A stretch of DNA of 64,000 nt from Flavobacterium aquidurense (GTDB taxonomy: Bacteria > Bacteroidota > Bacteroidia > Flavobacteriales > Flavobacteriaceae), in NCBI GenBank assembly GCA_900107365.1, contig FNPS01000005.1:310001-374000 (forward strand), read 5' to 3'. Made by a program: the position numbers and the translations under genes. Of this stretch, positions 54,882 to 62,984 are shown in pieces (within the stretch, counting starts at the first letter, position 1; the number at the start of each line of letters is the position of its first letter). The notes under the pieces were generated by a model. That model had not been told where the DNA came from. It did no database searches and worked only from the letters and a program-made list of their open reading frames with translations.

Positions 54882-55520
54882 ATGAAAAATATACATAAAG
54901 TAGCCGTTTTAGGCGGTGGCGGCAGAACTGGAAAATATCTTGTAAACCAGTTATTGAAACAAGGATTTAGTATAAAACTCTTACTTAGAAATCCTGAAAA
55001 TTTTACGCTTCAACATTCAGACATTGAAGTTATCAAAGGCGATGCTCTTGATTCGTATTCCATTACACTATTGCTAAAAGATTGTCAGGCTGTTTTGAGT
55101 ACGGTTGGACAGCGAAAAGATGAGCCACTTGTAGCAAGCGTAGCCACGAGCCACATTTTGAAAGTAATTAAGGACTATGAAATACAAAGATATATTTTGC
55201 TGGCTGGACTTAATATCGATACTCCATTTGACAAAAAAAGTCCAAAAACTAGTATGGCTACAGATTGGATGAAAACTAATTTTCCGATTATTCAGGAAGA
55301 CAGACAAAAAGCCTATGATTTGTTGGTTGCAAGTAATGTGAATTGGACGCAGGTTCGGGTGCCGTTTATTGAATTTATTGATAAAAACTCTGAAATCTCA
55401 GTAAGTTTAGAAGACTGTTTAGGAGAAAAAATAAGTGCAAATGATATTGCTGGATTTATGATAACTGAAATGCTGGAATCTAAATACAGTAGAAAATCGC
55501 CGTTTATAAGTGCGATATAA
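54882..55520 (+). CDS. NAD(P)-binding NmrA-like oxidoreductase
   Basis: 212 aa. The N-terminal Rossmann motif is HKVAVLGGGGRTGKYLV, of the atypical SDR type. The following VIKGDALDSYSITLLLKDC also fits, with the Asp. No Tyr-x-x-x-Lys catalytic pair is evident, so it may be a redox sensor rather than an enzyme, as in NmrA. It is isolated between the ATP-synthase terminator and its own terminator before bioF. Confidence 0.8.
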   Translation: MKNIHKVAVLGGGGRTGKYLVNQLLKQGFSIKLLLRNPENFTLQHSDIEVIKGDALDSYSITLLLKDCQAVLSTVGQRKDEPLVASVATSHILKVIKDYEIQRYILLAGLNIDTPFDKKSPKTSMATDWMKTNFPIIQEDRQKAYDLLVASNVNWTQVRVPFIEFIDKNSEISVSLEDCLGEKISANDIAGFMITEMLESKYSRKSPFISAI

Positions 55521-55534
55521 AAATCAAATTGAAG

Positions 55535-55566
55535 ACAGCGGGCGACATCACGCCTGCTGTTTGTTT
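55535..55566 (+). terminator. Terminator before bioF
   Basis: ACAGCGGGCG pairs with CGCCTGCTGT (one G-U, 55535-55560) and is followed by TTGTTT. Confidence 0.7.
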
Positions 55567-55584
55567 AATTTGAGTTCAATTTCA

Positions 55585-55592
55585 TAACTTTG
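55585..55592 (+). promoter_or_regulatory. bioF promoter -7 element, probably leaderless
   Basis: TAACTTTG matches TAnnTTTG and ends only five bases before the ATG at 55598, so the transcript would start at or within about three bases of the start codon. A TTTG at 55560-55563 could be the -33 element. Confidence 0.55.
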
Positions 55593-55597
55593 CTTTT

Positions 55598-56758
55598 ATG
55601 AAATTACCTGAAAATCTTATTCAAAAGCTTGAAACCCGAAAGCAAAATAACGCGTTAAGACAATTGCCAAGTTTTAATAATCTTGTCGATTTTTCTTCAA
55701 ACGACTATATCGGATTTTCACGATCTGAAGCTATTTTCAAAGTGGCACATCATTATCTGGTCGAAAATGAGATTATTCAGAATGGTGCGACAGGTTCGCG
55801 ATTAATTTCCGGAAACCATTCTTTGTATCAAATAGCAGAAACTTTTATTGCTGCATTTCATGAAGCTGAATCAGCTCTAATTTTTAATTCGGGCTACGAT
55901 GTCAATGTTGGTTTTTTTAGCGCTGTACCGCAACGAAATGATGTTATTTTGTATGATGAGTTAAGTCATGCTTCAATTCGTGATGGAATTACAATGTCGA
56001 ATGCGAAATCATACAAATTCAATCACAATGATTTTGAAGATTTAGAAAGACTTATTATAAAATTCCAATCTTCTAAAGTCCAGACTCCAGGCAATATCTA
56101 CATCGTTACTGAAACTGTTTTTTCTATGGATGGTGACACTCCAAATTTAGACGAACTGGTAGCGCTTTCAGAGAAATACAATTGTTATTTAGTTGTGGAT
56201 GAAGCGCATACTCTTGGCGTTTTTGGTGAAAAAGGTGAAGGCTTGATTCAATATCTGAACTTACACCATAGAATTTTTGCCCGTATCATGACTTTCGGAA
56301 AAGGTTTAGGATGCCATGGAGCGGTTGTTCTAGGAAGTCAGGAACTAAAAAAATACTTAGTAAACTTCGCCAGAAGTTTTATTTATACAACAGGATTGTC
56401 TCCACATTCTGTTGCTACTGTTTTAGTAGCGTATCAGCATTTAGAGATTGAAAAGGAAAACATTGAAAAACTGCGTCAAAATATTGTGTTTTTCAATCAA
56501 CAGAAAAATTTATTAGGCTTAAAGCCGATGTTTGTTAGAAGTAAATCGGCTATTCAGTCTGCGATTGTTCCCGGCAACGAAAAAGTGAAACAATTAGCAC
56601 AACAACTACAGGATAAAGGTTTTGATGTAAAACCAATTCTCTCACCAACCGTTCCGGAAGGCCAGGAACGCTTGCGTTTTTGTATTCACAGTTATAATTC
56701 TCAAGAAGAAATAAATCAGGTTTTAGAACTTCTAAGAAATTTTGTCTTTATAGTTTAA
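55598..56758 (+). CDS. bioF: 8-amino-7-oxononanoate synthase
   Basis: 386 aa. The PLP enzyme condenses pimeloyl-ACP (or CoA) with alanine. The PLP Lys is Lys235 in FGKGLG, with Asp201 and His204 in DEAHTLGVFG. DFSSNDYIGFS at the start is typical of the BioF group. It could in principle be a 2-amino-3-ketobutyrate ligase, but bioD and bioA lie 2.6 kb downstream on the same strand, so biotin synthesis is likely. The message is likely leaderless. Confidence 0.9.
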   Translation: MKLPENLIQKLETRKQNNALRQLPSFNNLVDFSSNDYIGFSRSEAIFKVAHHYLVENEIIQNGATGSRLISGNHSLYQIAETFIAAFHEAESALIFNSGYDVNVGFFSAVPQRNDVILYDELSHASIRDGITMSNAKSYKFNHNDFEDLERLIIKFQSSKVQTPGNIYIVTETVFSMDGDTPNLDELVALSEKYNCYLVVDEAHTLGVFGEKGEGLIQYLNLHHRIFARIMTFGKGLGCHGAVVLGSQELKKYLVNFARSFIYTTGLSPHSVATVLVAYQHLEIEKENIEKLRQNIVFFNQQKNLLGLKPMFVRSKSAIQSAIVPGNEKVKQLAQQLQDKGFDVKPILSPTVPEGQERLRFCIHSYNSQEEINQVLELLRNFVFIV

Positions 56759-56760
56759 AT

Positions 56761-56848
56761 TATTTCACAGAGATACACAAAGTAATAGGGAGATTCACAG
56801 AGATTTTTGTGAATCTCTTTTTTTTGCTTTGTGAATCTCTGTGAAATA
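56761..56848. repeat. Class A palindrome after bioF
   Basis: The outer arms 56761-56782 and 56827-56848 match at 21 of 22 positions (TATTTCACAGAGATACACAA). The inner GAGATTCAC (56790-56798) pairs perfectly with GTGAATCTC (56809-56817). It starts two bases after the bioF stop. Confidence 0.9.
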
Positions 56849-56957
56849 GCCGTATTTCCTCACTTTTTTAAATTTTTTATAAAAAAGTTTATTTTTTTTT
56901 GTAACGTTTTGATTATTCGATTACTTACGAGTCGTAATCAAATAAACCAAAATAATT

Positions 56958-57152
56958 ATGAAAAAAGAATCAACTTCAAAAAGCGAGAGAACTTCTAACT
57001 TTATATTTATATTTTTAACTTCTCTCGGATTAGGGTACACTTTAGTAAACCATTTTATATTCGATAAACCAAGAACAGAAACACTCGTTGTAATGATTTG
57101 TTTATTTGTGATTTCAATCGCTTCCTGGCAACGAAAAAAATTCATGAAATAA
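56958..57152 (+). CDS. Small two-helix membrane protein, 64 aa
   Basis: 64 aa: a charged N-terminus (MKKESTSKSERTS), two hydrophobic helices (NFIFIFLTSLGLGYTLV and LVVMICLFVISIASW) and a basic end (QRKKFMK). No family is recognised. Coding-like composition and the plausible ATG argue for a gene, but no promoter motif was verified. It may be part of the TraB/ECF segment that splits the biotin genes. Confidence 0.55.
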   Translation: MKKESTSKSERTSNFIFIFLTSLGLGYTLVNHFIFDKPRTETLVVMICLFVISIASWQRKKFMK

Positions 57153-57159
57153 TAATAGC

Positions 57160-57233
57160 GGGTTTCAATCATCAAATCAATCAATCATCAGATCACAATC
57201 ATCAATCAATTATCAACTTAATCAATCAATCAA
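57160..57233. repeat. Tandem AATC(A) short repeat
   Basis: AATCAATCAATCA-type words repeated with small variations (ATCATCA, AATCAATCAA) across the leader of the TraB-like gene and ending at its ATG. Probably slippage-prone. Confidence 0.65.
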
Positions 57234-58094
57234 ATGAAAAATTTATTCAAATCAGTAGTTACAGTAATCGCAATTATTTTTAGTTTGTCAAATCAGGCAC
57301 AAACAAAATCTCCAAAACTTGAGAATTCTCTTTTATGGGAAGTCTCAGGAAACGGTTTAGAAAAGCCATCTTATTTATACGGAACCATTCATGTGATTTG
57401 TGGAGAAGATTATTTTCTTTCTGAAAAGACAAAGAAAGCATTTGAAGCTTCGGGTAAATTAGTTTTAGAAATGAATTATGCAGACCCGAATGAAATGGAA
57501 TTTATGCAAAAAAGTGCAATGGGAAAAGAGCCTTTGAGCAAAAAATTAAATCCGGAACAATTGGCTAAATTAGATGCGATATTAAAAAAATCAACAGGAA
57601 TGACTATTAAACAGGTAGATGCTTTTACTTTGATGACAGTATCGGGTTTAATTTCGATGAAAAATTTTGGCTGCACAGATATGAAATTTTATGAAATGGA
57701 ATTTGCAGCCATGGCTAAAAAACGAAATATTGAAGTAGTTGGACTTGAAACTGTTAAATTTCAAATTGAAAGTTATGGAAATGCTTATTCAGATGATGAA
57801 ACGATAGCAATGTCAGAAGAAGCGGATGATGATACAGATTTGTCAGTTGCAAATTATAAGAAAGAAAATATAGAAGAACTATACAAAGCTTCAACTGCAG
57901 CAGATATTATGACTGCTAAGGCTAAAAAGTACATGCTGGACGAAAGAAATAGTAAGTGGGTTGAAGTTTTACCTGAACTGATGAAAAAAGAAAGTTTATT
58001 TGTGGGAGTAGGTGCGGCGCATTTAGGGGGAGAATTTGGAGTGATTAATTTATTGAGAAAAGCAGGATATATCGTAAAACCAATAATGAACTAA
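57234..58094 (+). CDS. Secreted TraB/GumN-family protein
   Basis: 286 aa with a signal peptide (SVVTVIAIIFSLSNQAQ). The TraB/GumN pattern is clear: SYLYGTIHV near the start with its conserved His, MKFYEMEFAAMAKKRN in the middle and LFVGVGAAHLGGEFGVINLLRKAGY at the end. Relatives are thought to be metalloproteases of the Tiki group or accessory proteins of unknown role; residues for metal binding (His in GTIH and the C-terminal GAAH) are present. It lies seven bases before the sigma factor, suggesting one unit. Confidence 0.87.
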   Translation: MKNLFKSVVTVIAIIFSLSNQAQTKSPKLENSLLWEVSGNGLEKPSYLYGTIHVICGEDYFLSEKTKKAFEASGKLVLEMNYADPNEMEFMQKSAMGKEPLSKKLNPEQLAKLDAILKKSTGMTIKQVDAFTLMTVSGLISMKNFGCTDMKFYEMEFAAMAKKRNIEVVGLETVKFQIESYGNAYSDDETIAMSEEADDDTDLSVANYKKENIEELYKASTAADIMTAKAKKYMLDERNSKWVEVLPELMKKESLFVGVGAAHLGGEFGVINLLRKAGYIVKPIMN

Positions 58095-58101
58095 AACTGT
58101 T

Positions 58102-58605
58102 TTGAAAGAAAAAGAACAAGAGTTTTTAAGTCGGATAGAAAATCACAAAGGAATTTTGTACAAAGTTTCCAAGATGTATATGGACAATCATGATGATCAA
58201 CAGGATTTGTTTCAGGAGATTGTTTGTCAGCTTTGGAAATCATATGATTCGTTCAGAAATGAAAGTCAGTTTTCGACCTGGATGTATCGTGTAGCGGTTA
58301 ATACTGCAATCGTTTTTCTGAGAAAGGAAAAAAGGAAAGTTGATAAATATGAAATTGCTTCAGAAAATATAAAGGACGATGAAGGAGACTCACACATCAA
58401 AGAAAGTCAGTTGGATCATTTTTATAAAGCCGTTCAGAAACTGGAAAAAATTGACAAAGCGATTATTTTTTATCAACTAGAAGGTTTTTCACATAAAGAA
58501 ATAGGCGATAATCTTGGAATTTCTGAAGGGAACGCCAGAGTGAAGTTAAACAGAGCAAAAGAAAAATTAAAAGAAATTATTAAAAATCAAGGATATGGAT
58601 TTTGA
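58102..58605 (+). CDS. ECF-type RNA polymerase sigma factor
   Basis: 167 aa from a TTG start, since no in-frame ATG precedes region 2. Sigma region 2 spans about 10-80 (DDQQDLFQEIVCQLWKSYDSF, then STWMYRVAVNTAIVFLRK). Region 4 covers about 110-160 (EGFSHKEIGDNLGISEGNARVKLNRAKEKL, a helix-turn-helix for the -35). It is an extracytoplasmic-function sigma factor. Its gene overlaps the following membrane-protein gene by 11 bases, the usual arrangement for a sigma/anti-sigma pair. No target promoter can be seen. Confidence 0.93.
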   Translation: MKEKEQEFLSRIENHKGILYKVSKMYMDNHDDQQDLFQEIVCQLWKSYDSFRNESQFSTWMYRVAVNTAIVFLRKEKRKVDKYEIASENIKDDEGDSHIKESQLDHFYKAVQKLEKIDKAIIFYQLEGFSHKEIGDNLGISEGNARVKLNRAKEKLKEIIKNQGYGF

Positions 58606-59212
58606 CGATATACAAAACGCATGGAAGAATGAAGAAACTAAAAATGTTGTTCTTCCAAATAATTTAGAAAAAATACAATCGGTGAATATGCCTTTGGATA
58701 AAATTAGAAAAAATTTAAAAAAAGATCTGATTGCTCAAATAGTTTCAGTGGTTTTCGTCGGGATCGTTCCGTTAATTATTGAACTGAAATATAGTTTTTT
58801 TCTTGCCTATTATTTATTGTATGCACTATCAATAGTAATCTTAATTAGTTTTACAATAAGATTATATGTGTACTATAAAAATTTTACAGATGTCGCAACA
58901 ACAACCAAAGACAATTTGTATGAGATCTATTACAATATAAAGTTGTTTATGGAGACGTACAAATCTGCTACTTACACTTTTATTCCTTTTGGACTGTTTT
59001 ATATGTTTTTATTGCCCTTAGGTAAAAAATCAGGTAAACTGTTAAATCGTATTTTAGATGCAAATCAGGAAAATGTTGCCCTAATAGTTGTATTGATAAT
59101 AGTTGTATTTATGACATTGATGTGGCTTATGACGGAAGGACATGTGAAATTATTTTACGGAAAATATGCCAAAGAAATCAAAAAAGTAATAGACGAATTA
59201 AAAGAAGAATAA
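58595..59212 (+). CDS. Membrane protein, probable regulator of the sigma factor
   Basis: 205 aa. The N-terminal ~45 residues are cytosolic (MDFDDIQNAWKNEETKNVVL...). Four hydrophobic segments follow, including AQIVSVVFVGIVPLIIEL, LAYYLLYALSIVILISFTI and ALIVVLIIVVFMTLMWLM. No known anti-sigma domain is recognised, but it overlaps the sigma gene by 11 bases and the short N-terminal region resembles that of small anti-sigma factors. The role as an anti-sigma factor is inferred from position only. Confidence 0.7.
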   Translation: MDFDDIQNAWKNEETKNVVLPNNLEKIQSVNMPLDKIRKNLKKDLIAQIVSVVFVGIVPLIIELKYSFFLAYYLLYALSIVILISFTIRLYVYYKNFTDVATTTKDNLYEIYYNIKLFMETYKSATYTFIPFGLFYMFLLPLGKKSGKLLNRILDANQENVALIVVLIIVVFMTLMWLMTEGHVKLFYGKYAKEIKKVIDELKEE

Positions 59213-59217
59213 AACTC

Positions 59218-59249
59218 AACCCATCGTAATTGATGGGTTTGTTGTTTTT
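59218..59249 (+). terminator. Terminator of the TraB/ECF segment
   Basis: AACCCATC and GATGGGTT (59218-59239) with a six-base loop, then TGTTGTTTTTA. Modest strength. Confidence 0.6.
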
Positions 59250-59268
59250 ATTGGTATTTTTGTGGGGA

Positions 59269-59360
59269 ATTACACGGAGATTCGCAAAGGAGACGCAGAG
59301 ATTCACAAAACTATTTATTCTTTGTGTTGCTTGTGTCTCCTTTGCGAATCTCTGCGAAAT
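59269..59360. repeat. Class A palindrome before bioD
   Basis: CGGAGATTCGCAAAGGAGAC (59275-59294) and its complement (59335-59354) match at 19 of 20 positions. The right arm ends 8 bases before the bioD ATG (59369). It faces the class A element after bioF across the 2.5-kb segment. Confidence 0.9.
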
Positions 59361-59368
59361 AGCAATCT

Positions 59369-59986
59369 ATGAAAATATTTATAACAGGAATTTCAACTGA
59401 TGTGGGTAAAACGGTAACATCAGCAATAGTAGTAGAAGCTTTAGAAGCAGATTATTGGAAGCCTATTCAGGCTGGAGATTTGGACAATTCTGACAGTCAT
59501 AAAGTGAAATCGTATGTTTCAAATTCCAAATCTCAATTCTTCCCGAACAGTTATGCCTTAAATACGCCTGCAAGTCCGCATCTGGCAGCAGAAATTGATG
59601 GAGTAACAATTGATTTAAAACAGATTCACGAGCCAAAAACAGAAAATCATTTGGTTGTAGAAGGGGCAGGAGGAATATTTGTTCCGTTGAATGAAAATGA
59701 TACCATTATCGATTTAATTCAACCAGACTATAAAGTAATTGTAGTTTCAAGACATTATTTAGGAAGCATCAATCATACTTTATTGACTATAGAAGCTATT
59801 CAGAACAGAGGTTTTCAAGTGGCGGGAATTATCTTCAGCGGAAGCGAAAACAAATCGACTGAAAGTTTAATTCTGAACAAAACCGGAGTAAAATGTATCG
59901 GAAGAATTGATGAAGAACCGTATTTTGATCAAAATGTGATTCGCGAATACGCTGATTTGTTTCGAGACAATCTTCTTGGGTTGTAG
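59369..59986 (+). CDS. bioD: Dethiobiotin synthetase
   Basis: 205 aa. The P-loop is ISTDVGKTV near the start (usually GTDVGKT). Substrate-site elements WKPIQAGD and VEGAGGIFVPL are present. BioD makes dethiobiotin from 7,8-diaminononanoate with CO2 and ATP. The start codon follows the class A palindrome by eight bases. It is followed, after a class G spacer, by bioA. Confidence 0.95.
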   Translation: MKIFITGISTDVGKTVTSAIVVEALEADYWKPIQAGDLDNSDSHKVKSYVSNSKSQFFPNSYALNTPASPHLAAEIDGVTIDLKQIHEPKTENHLVVEGAGGIFVPLNENDTIIDLIQPDYKVIVVSRHYLGSINHTLLTIEAIQNRGFQVAGIIFSGSENKSTESLILNKTGVKCIGRIDEEPYFDQNVIREYADLFRDNLLGL

Positions 59987-59992
59987 TATATC

Positions 59993-60215
59993 GAGAATAG
60001 ATTATAGAAGCAAGAAACAAGAAACAAGAAGAAAGAAACAAGAAGAAAGAAACAAGAAGAAAGATGAAAGAGGATTAAATAGGAATTGCTGGTGAGAAAA
60101 TACAGTATTGAAATAAGAGAATAGAAACAAGAATTGCAGCTTAGCAAATAGACTTTCTTATCTTTGCGGAAACTATAGAGTTTAGTCTTTCTTCTTGACT
60201 CTATAATCTATTCTC
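59993..60215. repeat. Class G inverted repeat around the bioA promoter
   Basis: GAGAATAGATTATAGA (59993-60008) recurs exactly inverted at 60200-60215. The left side then expands into AAACAAGAAGAAAG units, three in tandem (about 60022-60064), while the right side has one CTTTCTTCTTG. The -7 element of bioA lies inside. Confidence 0.85.
60159..60166 (+). promoter_or_regulatory. bioA promoter -7 element
   Basis: TATCTTTG matches TAnnTTTG, with TTG at 60134-60136 as -33 (22 bases away), 55 bases before the ATG at 60222. Confidence 0.6.
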
Positions 60216-60221
60216 TAAAAA

Positions 60222-61493
60222 ATGACATTAACAGAAAAAGACAGCCAATATCTTTGGCATCCTTATACACAGCACAAAACTTCGCAAACGCCAATTGCCA
60301 TTTCGAGAGGAGAAGGCGCATTGCTTTGGGACGAAAACAATAAAGAATATATTGATGCGATTGCGTCCTGGTGGGTAAATCCGTTTGGACACAGCAATAA
60401 ATTTATTGCCGATGCGATTTACAAACAGCTCACTACTTTAGAACACGTTTTATTTGGTGGTTTTACACATGAACCAGCGATAAAAGTAGCTGAGAAGCTG
60501 ATGGAAATTCTTCCAAAGAATCAACAAAAAATCTTCTTTTCTGATAATGGTTCGACAGCAGTTGAAGTGGCTATAAAAGTAGCTTTACAGTATTTTTTTA
60601 ATAAAAATGAAAAACGCACCACTATAATAGCTTTCGAAAATGCTTTTCACGGAGATACTTTTGCGGCAATGGCGGCAAGTGGAATCTCATTTTATACCCA
60701 GGCTTTTCAGGGAATGTTTATAGATGTAGTCCGAATTCCGGTTCCGGTAAAAGGGCAGGAGCAGGAAAGTTTTGAAGCACTAAAGAATGTAATTCAAACG
60801 CACAATTGCGCTGGTTTTATTTTTGAGCCTTTGGTTCAGGGAGCGGCCGGCATGGTGATGTATGAACCAGAAGCCTTAGGGAAGCTGATTCAGATTTGCA
60901 AAGAAAATAAGGTCTTGACAATAGCCGACGAAGTAATGACGGGCTTTGGTAAAACCGGAAAAACCTTTGCAATGGATTATGTTTCAGAAGATCCGGATAT
61001 GATTTGCCTGTCGAAAGCATTAACAGGAGGAACAATTCCGATGGCAATTACCACTTTTACGCAAGATGTTTTTGATGCTTTTTATGATGATGATATCAAT
61101 AAAGCTTTATTTCATGGACATACTTTTACGGCAAATCCAACGGGATGTGCAGCTGCTTTGGCCAGTATCGATTTATTGCAGACGCGTGAAATGCAGGCGA
61201 ATATTGAAAGAATAAATAGAAGTCACTTACAGTTTCAAAAGAAGATTGAAAATCATTCAAAAGTGATTACAGCCAGAACTTTGGGCGTTATTTTTGCTGT
61301 TGAAATTAAATCATATGCTGAAGAAAGTTATTACGGATCCATGCGAACCAAACTATATAATTTCTTTATCGATAAAGGTGTTATTTTGAGACCTGTTGGA
61401 AATATCGTTTATATTCTTCCTCCTTACATAATGACGGATGACCAACTTCAGAAAGTATATAAAACAATTGAAGAAGCCATAGAAATGGTGTGA
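60222..61493 (+). CDS. bioA: Adenosylmethionine-8-amino-7-oxononanoate aminotransferase
   Basis: 423 aa. The PLP Lys is Lys265 in LSKALTGGTIP. WHPYTQHKT at the start, ASWWVNPFGHSNKFI and the SAM-binding HPYTQ region are those of BioA. IADEVMTGFGKTG with its Asp is typical. It uses SAM as amino donor to form 7,8-diaminononanoate. It follows bioD, with the class G spacer and its own -7 promoter between them. Confidence 0.97.
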   Translation: MTLTEKDSQYLWHPYTQHKTSQTPIAISRGEGALLWDENNKEYIDAIASWWVNPFGHSNKFIADAIYKQLTTLEHVLFGGFTHEPAIKVAEKLMEILPKNQQKIFFSDNGSTAVEVAIKVALQYFFNKNEKRTTIIAFENAFHGDTFAAMAASGISFYTQAFQGMFIDVVRIPVPVKGQEQESFEALKNVIQTHNCAGFIFEPLVQGAAGMVMYEPEALGKLIQICKENKVLTIADEVMTGFGKTGKTFAMDYVSEDPDMICLSKALTGGTIPMAITTFTQDVFDAFYDDDINKALFHGHTFTANPTGCAAALASIDLLQTREMQANIERINRSHLQFQKKIENHSKVITARTLGVIFAVEIKSYAEESYYGSMRTKLYNFFIDKGVILRPVGNIVYILPPYIMTDDQLQKVYKTIEEAIEMV

Positions 61494-61600
61494 TTTTGCC
61501 GACAGATTTAACGGATTAAACAGATTTACGCAAATTAATAATTTGAAATCAGTGCAAATCCGTTTCACCCGTGCCATCCGCGTGCTATCACGCACCCTTT
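61494..61600. repeat. Class B element between bioA and the ketoacyl synthase
   Basis: GACAGATTTAACGGATTAAA and AGTGCAAATCCGTTTC words of the class B vocabulary. A small hairpin GCGTG-CTAT-CACGC is at 61579-61592. The ATCCGCGTGC end resembles 3280-3290. Confidence 0.6.
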
Positions 61601-61721
61601 TTCGAAAAGCTTAGCGAACTTAATACACAATTAGTTAAGACTTTTTATAAACTTTTGCGACCTTTGCGTAAATCTTTTCGCCGTTTGCGGTTAAAAACAC
61701 AACAGGCATAAAAACACTATT

Positions 61722-62891
61722 TTGAATACAAATAAAATCTCTATAACTGCTTTTTCCTCCATTTCTCCTTTAGGAAATAATGTCGCTGAAGTTTGGGAAA
61801 AATACCTCGATAATAAACATTGTTTTTCTCAACAATTTTTAGATCAACAGGAAACTTCTGTAGCTGCTTTAAGTGCCGAATCAAAGCAAATCGTTGCTGA
61901 GATTCGGGAATCAGATCCTAAATATAAATTTTTAGATGATTCCGTTTTGTTTGCATTGGCGGCTTCCAGAAAAGCAGTTGAACAAGCTGGTTGGAAATTG
62001 GATGATATCTTCGGAATCAACATTGGTTCTTCTCGTGGTGCTACCGATTTATTTGAAAAACATTATAAAACATACATCGACACAGGAAAAGCACAGACTC
62101 TGGCTTCTCCAACTACCACTTTAGGGAATATCTCTTCCTGGATCGCGCACGATTTACAAAGTGTCGGTCCTGAGATTTCGCATTCTATTACCTGTTCGAC
62201 TGCACTTCATGCGGTATTAAATGGTGTTGCGTGGTTAAAATCCGGAATGGCAGATAAATTTTTAGTAGGAGGAAGTGAAGCACCGTTGACCGATTTTACG
62301 ATTGCTCAAATGAGAGCTTTAAAAATATATTCGCGTATTAATCCGGAGGAAGAAAGCTGGCCCAATCTGGCTTTTGATTTTGATAAAACACAAAACACCA
62401 TGATTTTGGGCGAAGGCGCTGCCGTTTGCTGTTTAGAAGCAGGTGAGGCAGAAAATGCGATTGCTTATATAACTGGTGTTGGTTATGCCACTGAAATTTT
62501 AGAGCATAATATTTCTATTTCTGCCGAGGCGGACTGTTTTCAGAAGTCTATGAAAATGGCACTAAAAGATGAAAATTTAGAAGATATTGATGTTATTGTA
62601 ATGCATGCTCCCGGAACCATAAAAGGTGATTTAACGGAATTACGTGCCATCGAAAAAGTATTCGGATCAAAATTACCTTTGTTAACTACGAATAAATGGA
62701 AAATTGGGCATACGTTTGGAGCTTCCGGAATATTAAGTTTAGAATTAGCCCTTTTGATGATAGAGCACGACAGGTTTATTGGAGTGCCGTTTGGAGAAAA
62801 ACAAAACCAGGTAAAACCAATCAAAAAGGTAATGATTAATGCGGTTGGTTTTGGGGGAAATGCTGTTAGTATTTTGATTGAAAAAAGATAA
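61722..62891 (+). CDS. Beta-ketoacyl synthase-like enzyme of the biotin cluster
   Basis: 389 aa from a TTG start; an in-frame TAA just upstream excludes an earlier start. The KAS II-type fold has Cys158 in SITCSTALHAV, His295 in VMHAPGT and His330 in KWKIGHTFGASG, so the Cys-His-His triad is complete. FabF normally elongates acyl-ACP in fatty acid synthesis. Here it directly follows bioF/bioD/bioA with no bioC or bioH in view, so it may form the pimelate precursor of biotin. That role is inference from the location. Confidence 0.85.
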   Translation: MNTNKISITAFSSISPLGNNVAEVWEKYLDNKHCFSQQFLDQQETSVAALSAESKQIVAEIRESDPKYKFLDDSVLFALAASRKAVEQAGWKLDDIFGINIGSSRGATDLFEKHYKTYIDTGKAQTLASPTTTLGNISSWIAHDLQSVGPEISHSITCSTALHAVLNGVAWLKSGMADKFLVGGSEAPLTDFTIAQMRALKIYSRINPEEESWPNLAFDFDKTQNTMILGEGAAVCCLEAGEAENAIAYITGVGYATEILEHNISISAEADCFQKSMKMALKDENLEDIDVIVMHAPGTIKGDLTELRAIEKVFGSKLPLLTTNKWKIGHTFGASGILSLELALLMIEHDRFIGVPFGEKQNQVKPIKKVMINAVGFGGNAVSILIEKR

Positions 62892-62929
62892 TTAGATTTT
62901 AGATTTTAGATTTTAGATTTTAGATTTTA
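62892..62929. repeat. Class C tandem heptamer
   Basis: The 7-base word TTAGATT/TTTTAGA repeated about five times directly after the ketoacyl synthase stop, same vocabulary as 23819-23878 but without the opposite arm. Confidence 0.8.
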
Positions 62930-62930
62930 C

Positions 62931-62969
62931 AAAAAAAACTCCATTCGCTGCGGCGAATGGAGTTTTTTT
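62931..62969. terminator. Bidirectional terminator between convergent genes
   Basis: AAAAAAACTCCATTCGC and its exact complement (62932-62969) around TGCG, with T/A runs at both ends. It serves the ketoacyl synthase and the T9SS protein gene on the other strand. Confidence 0.95.
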
Positions 62970-62984
62970 GTCGTTTCTTTTTAT

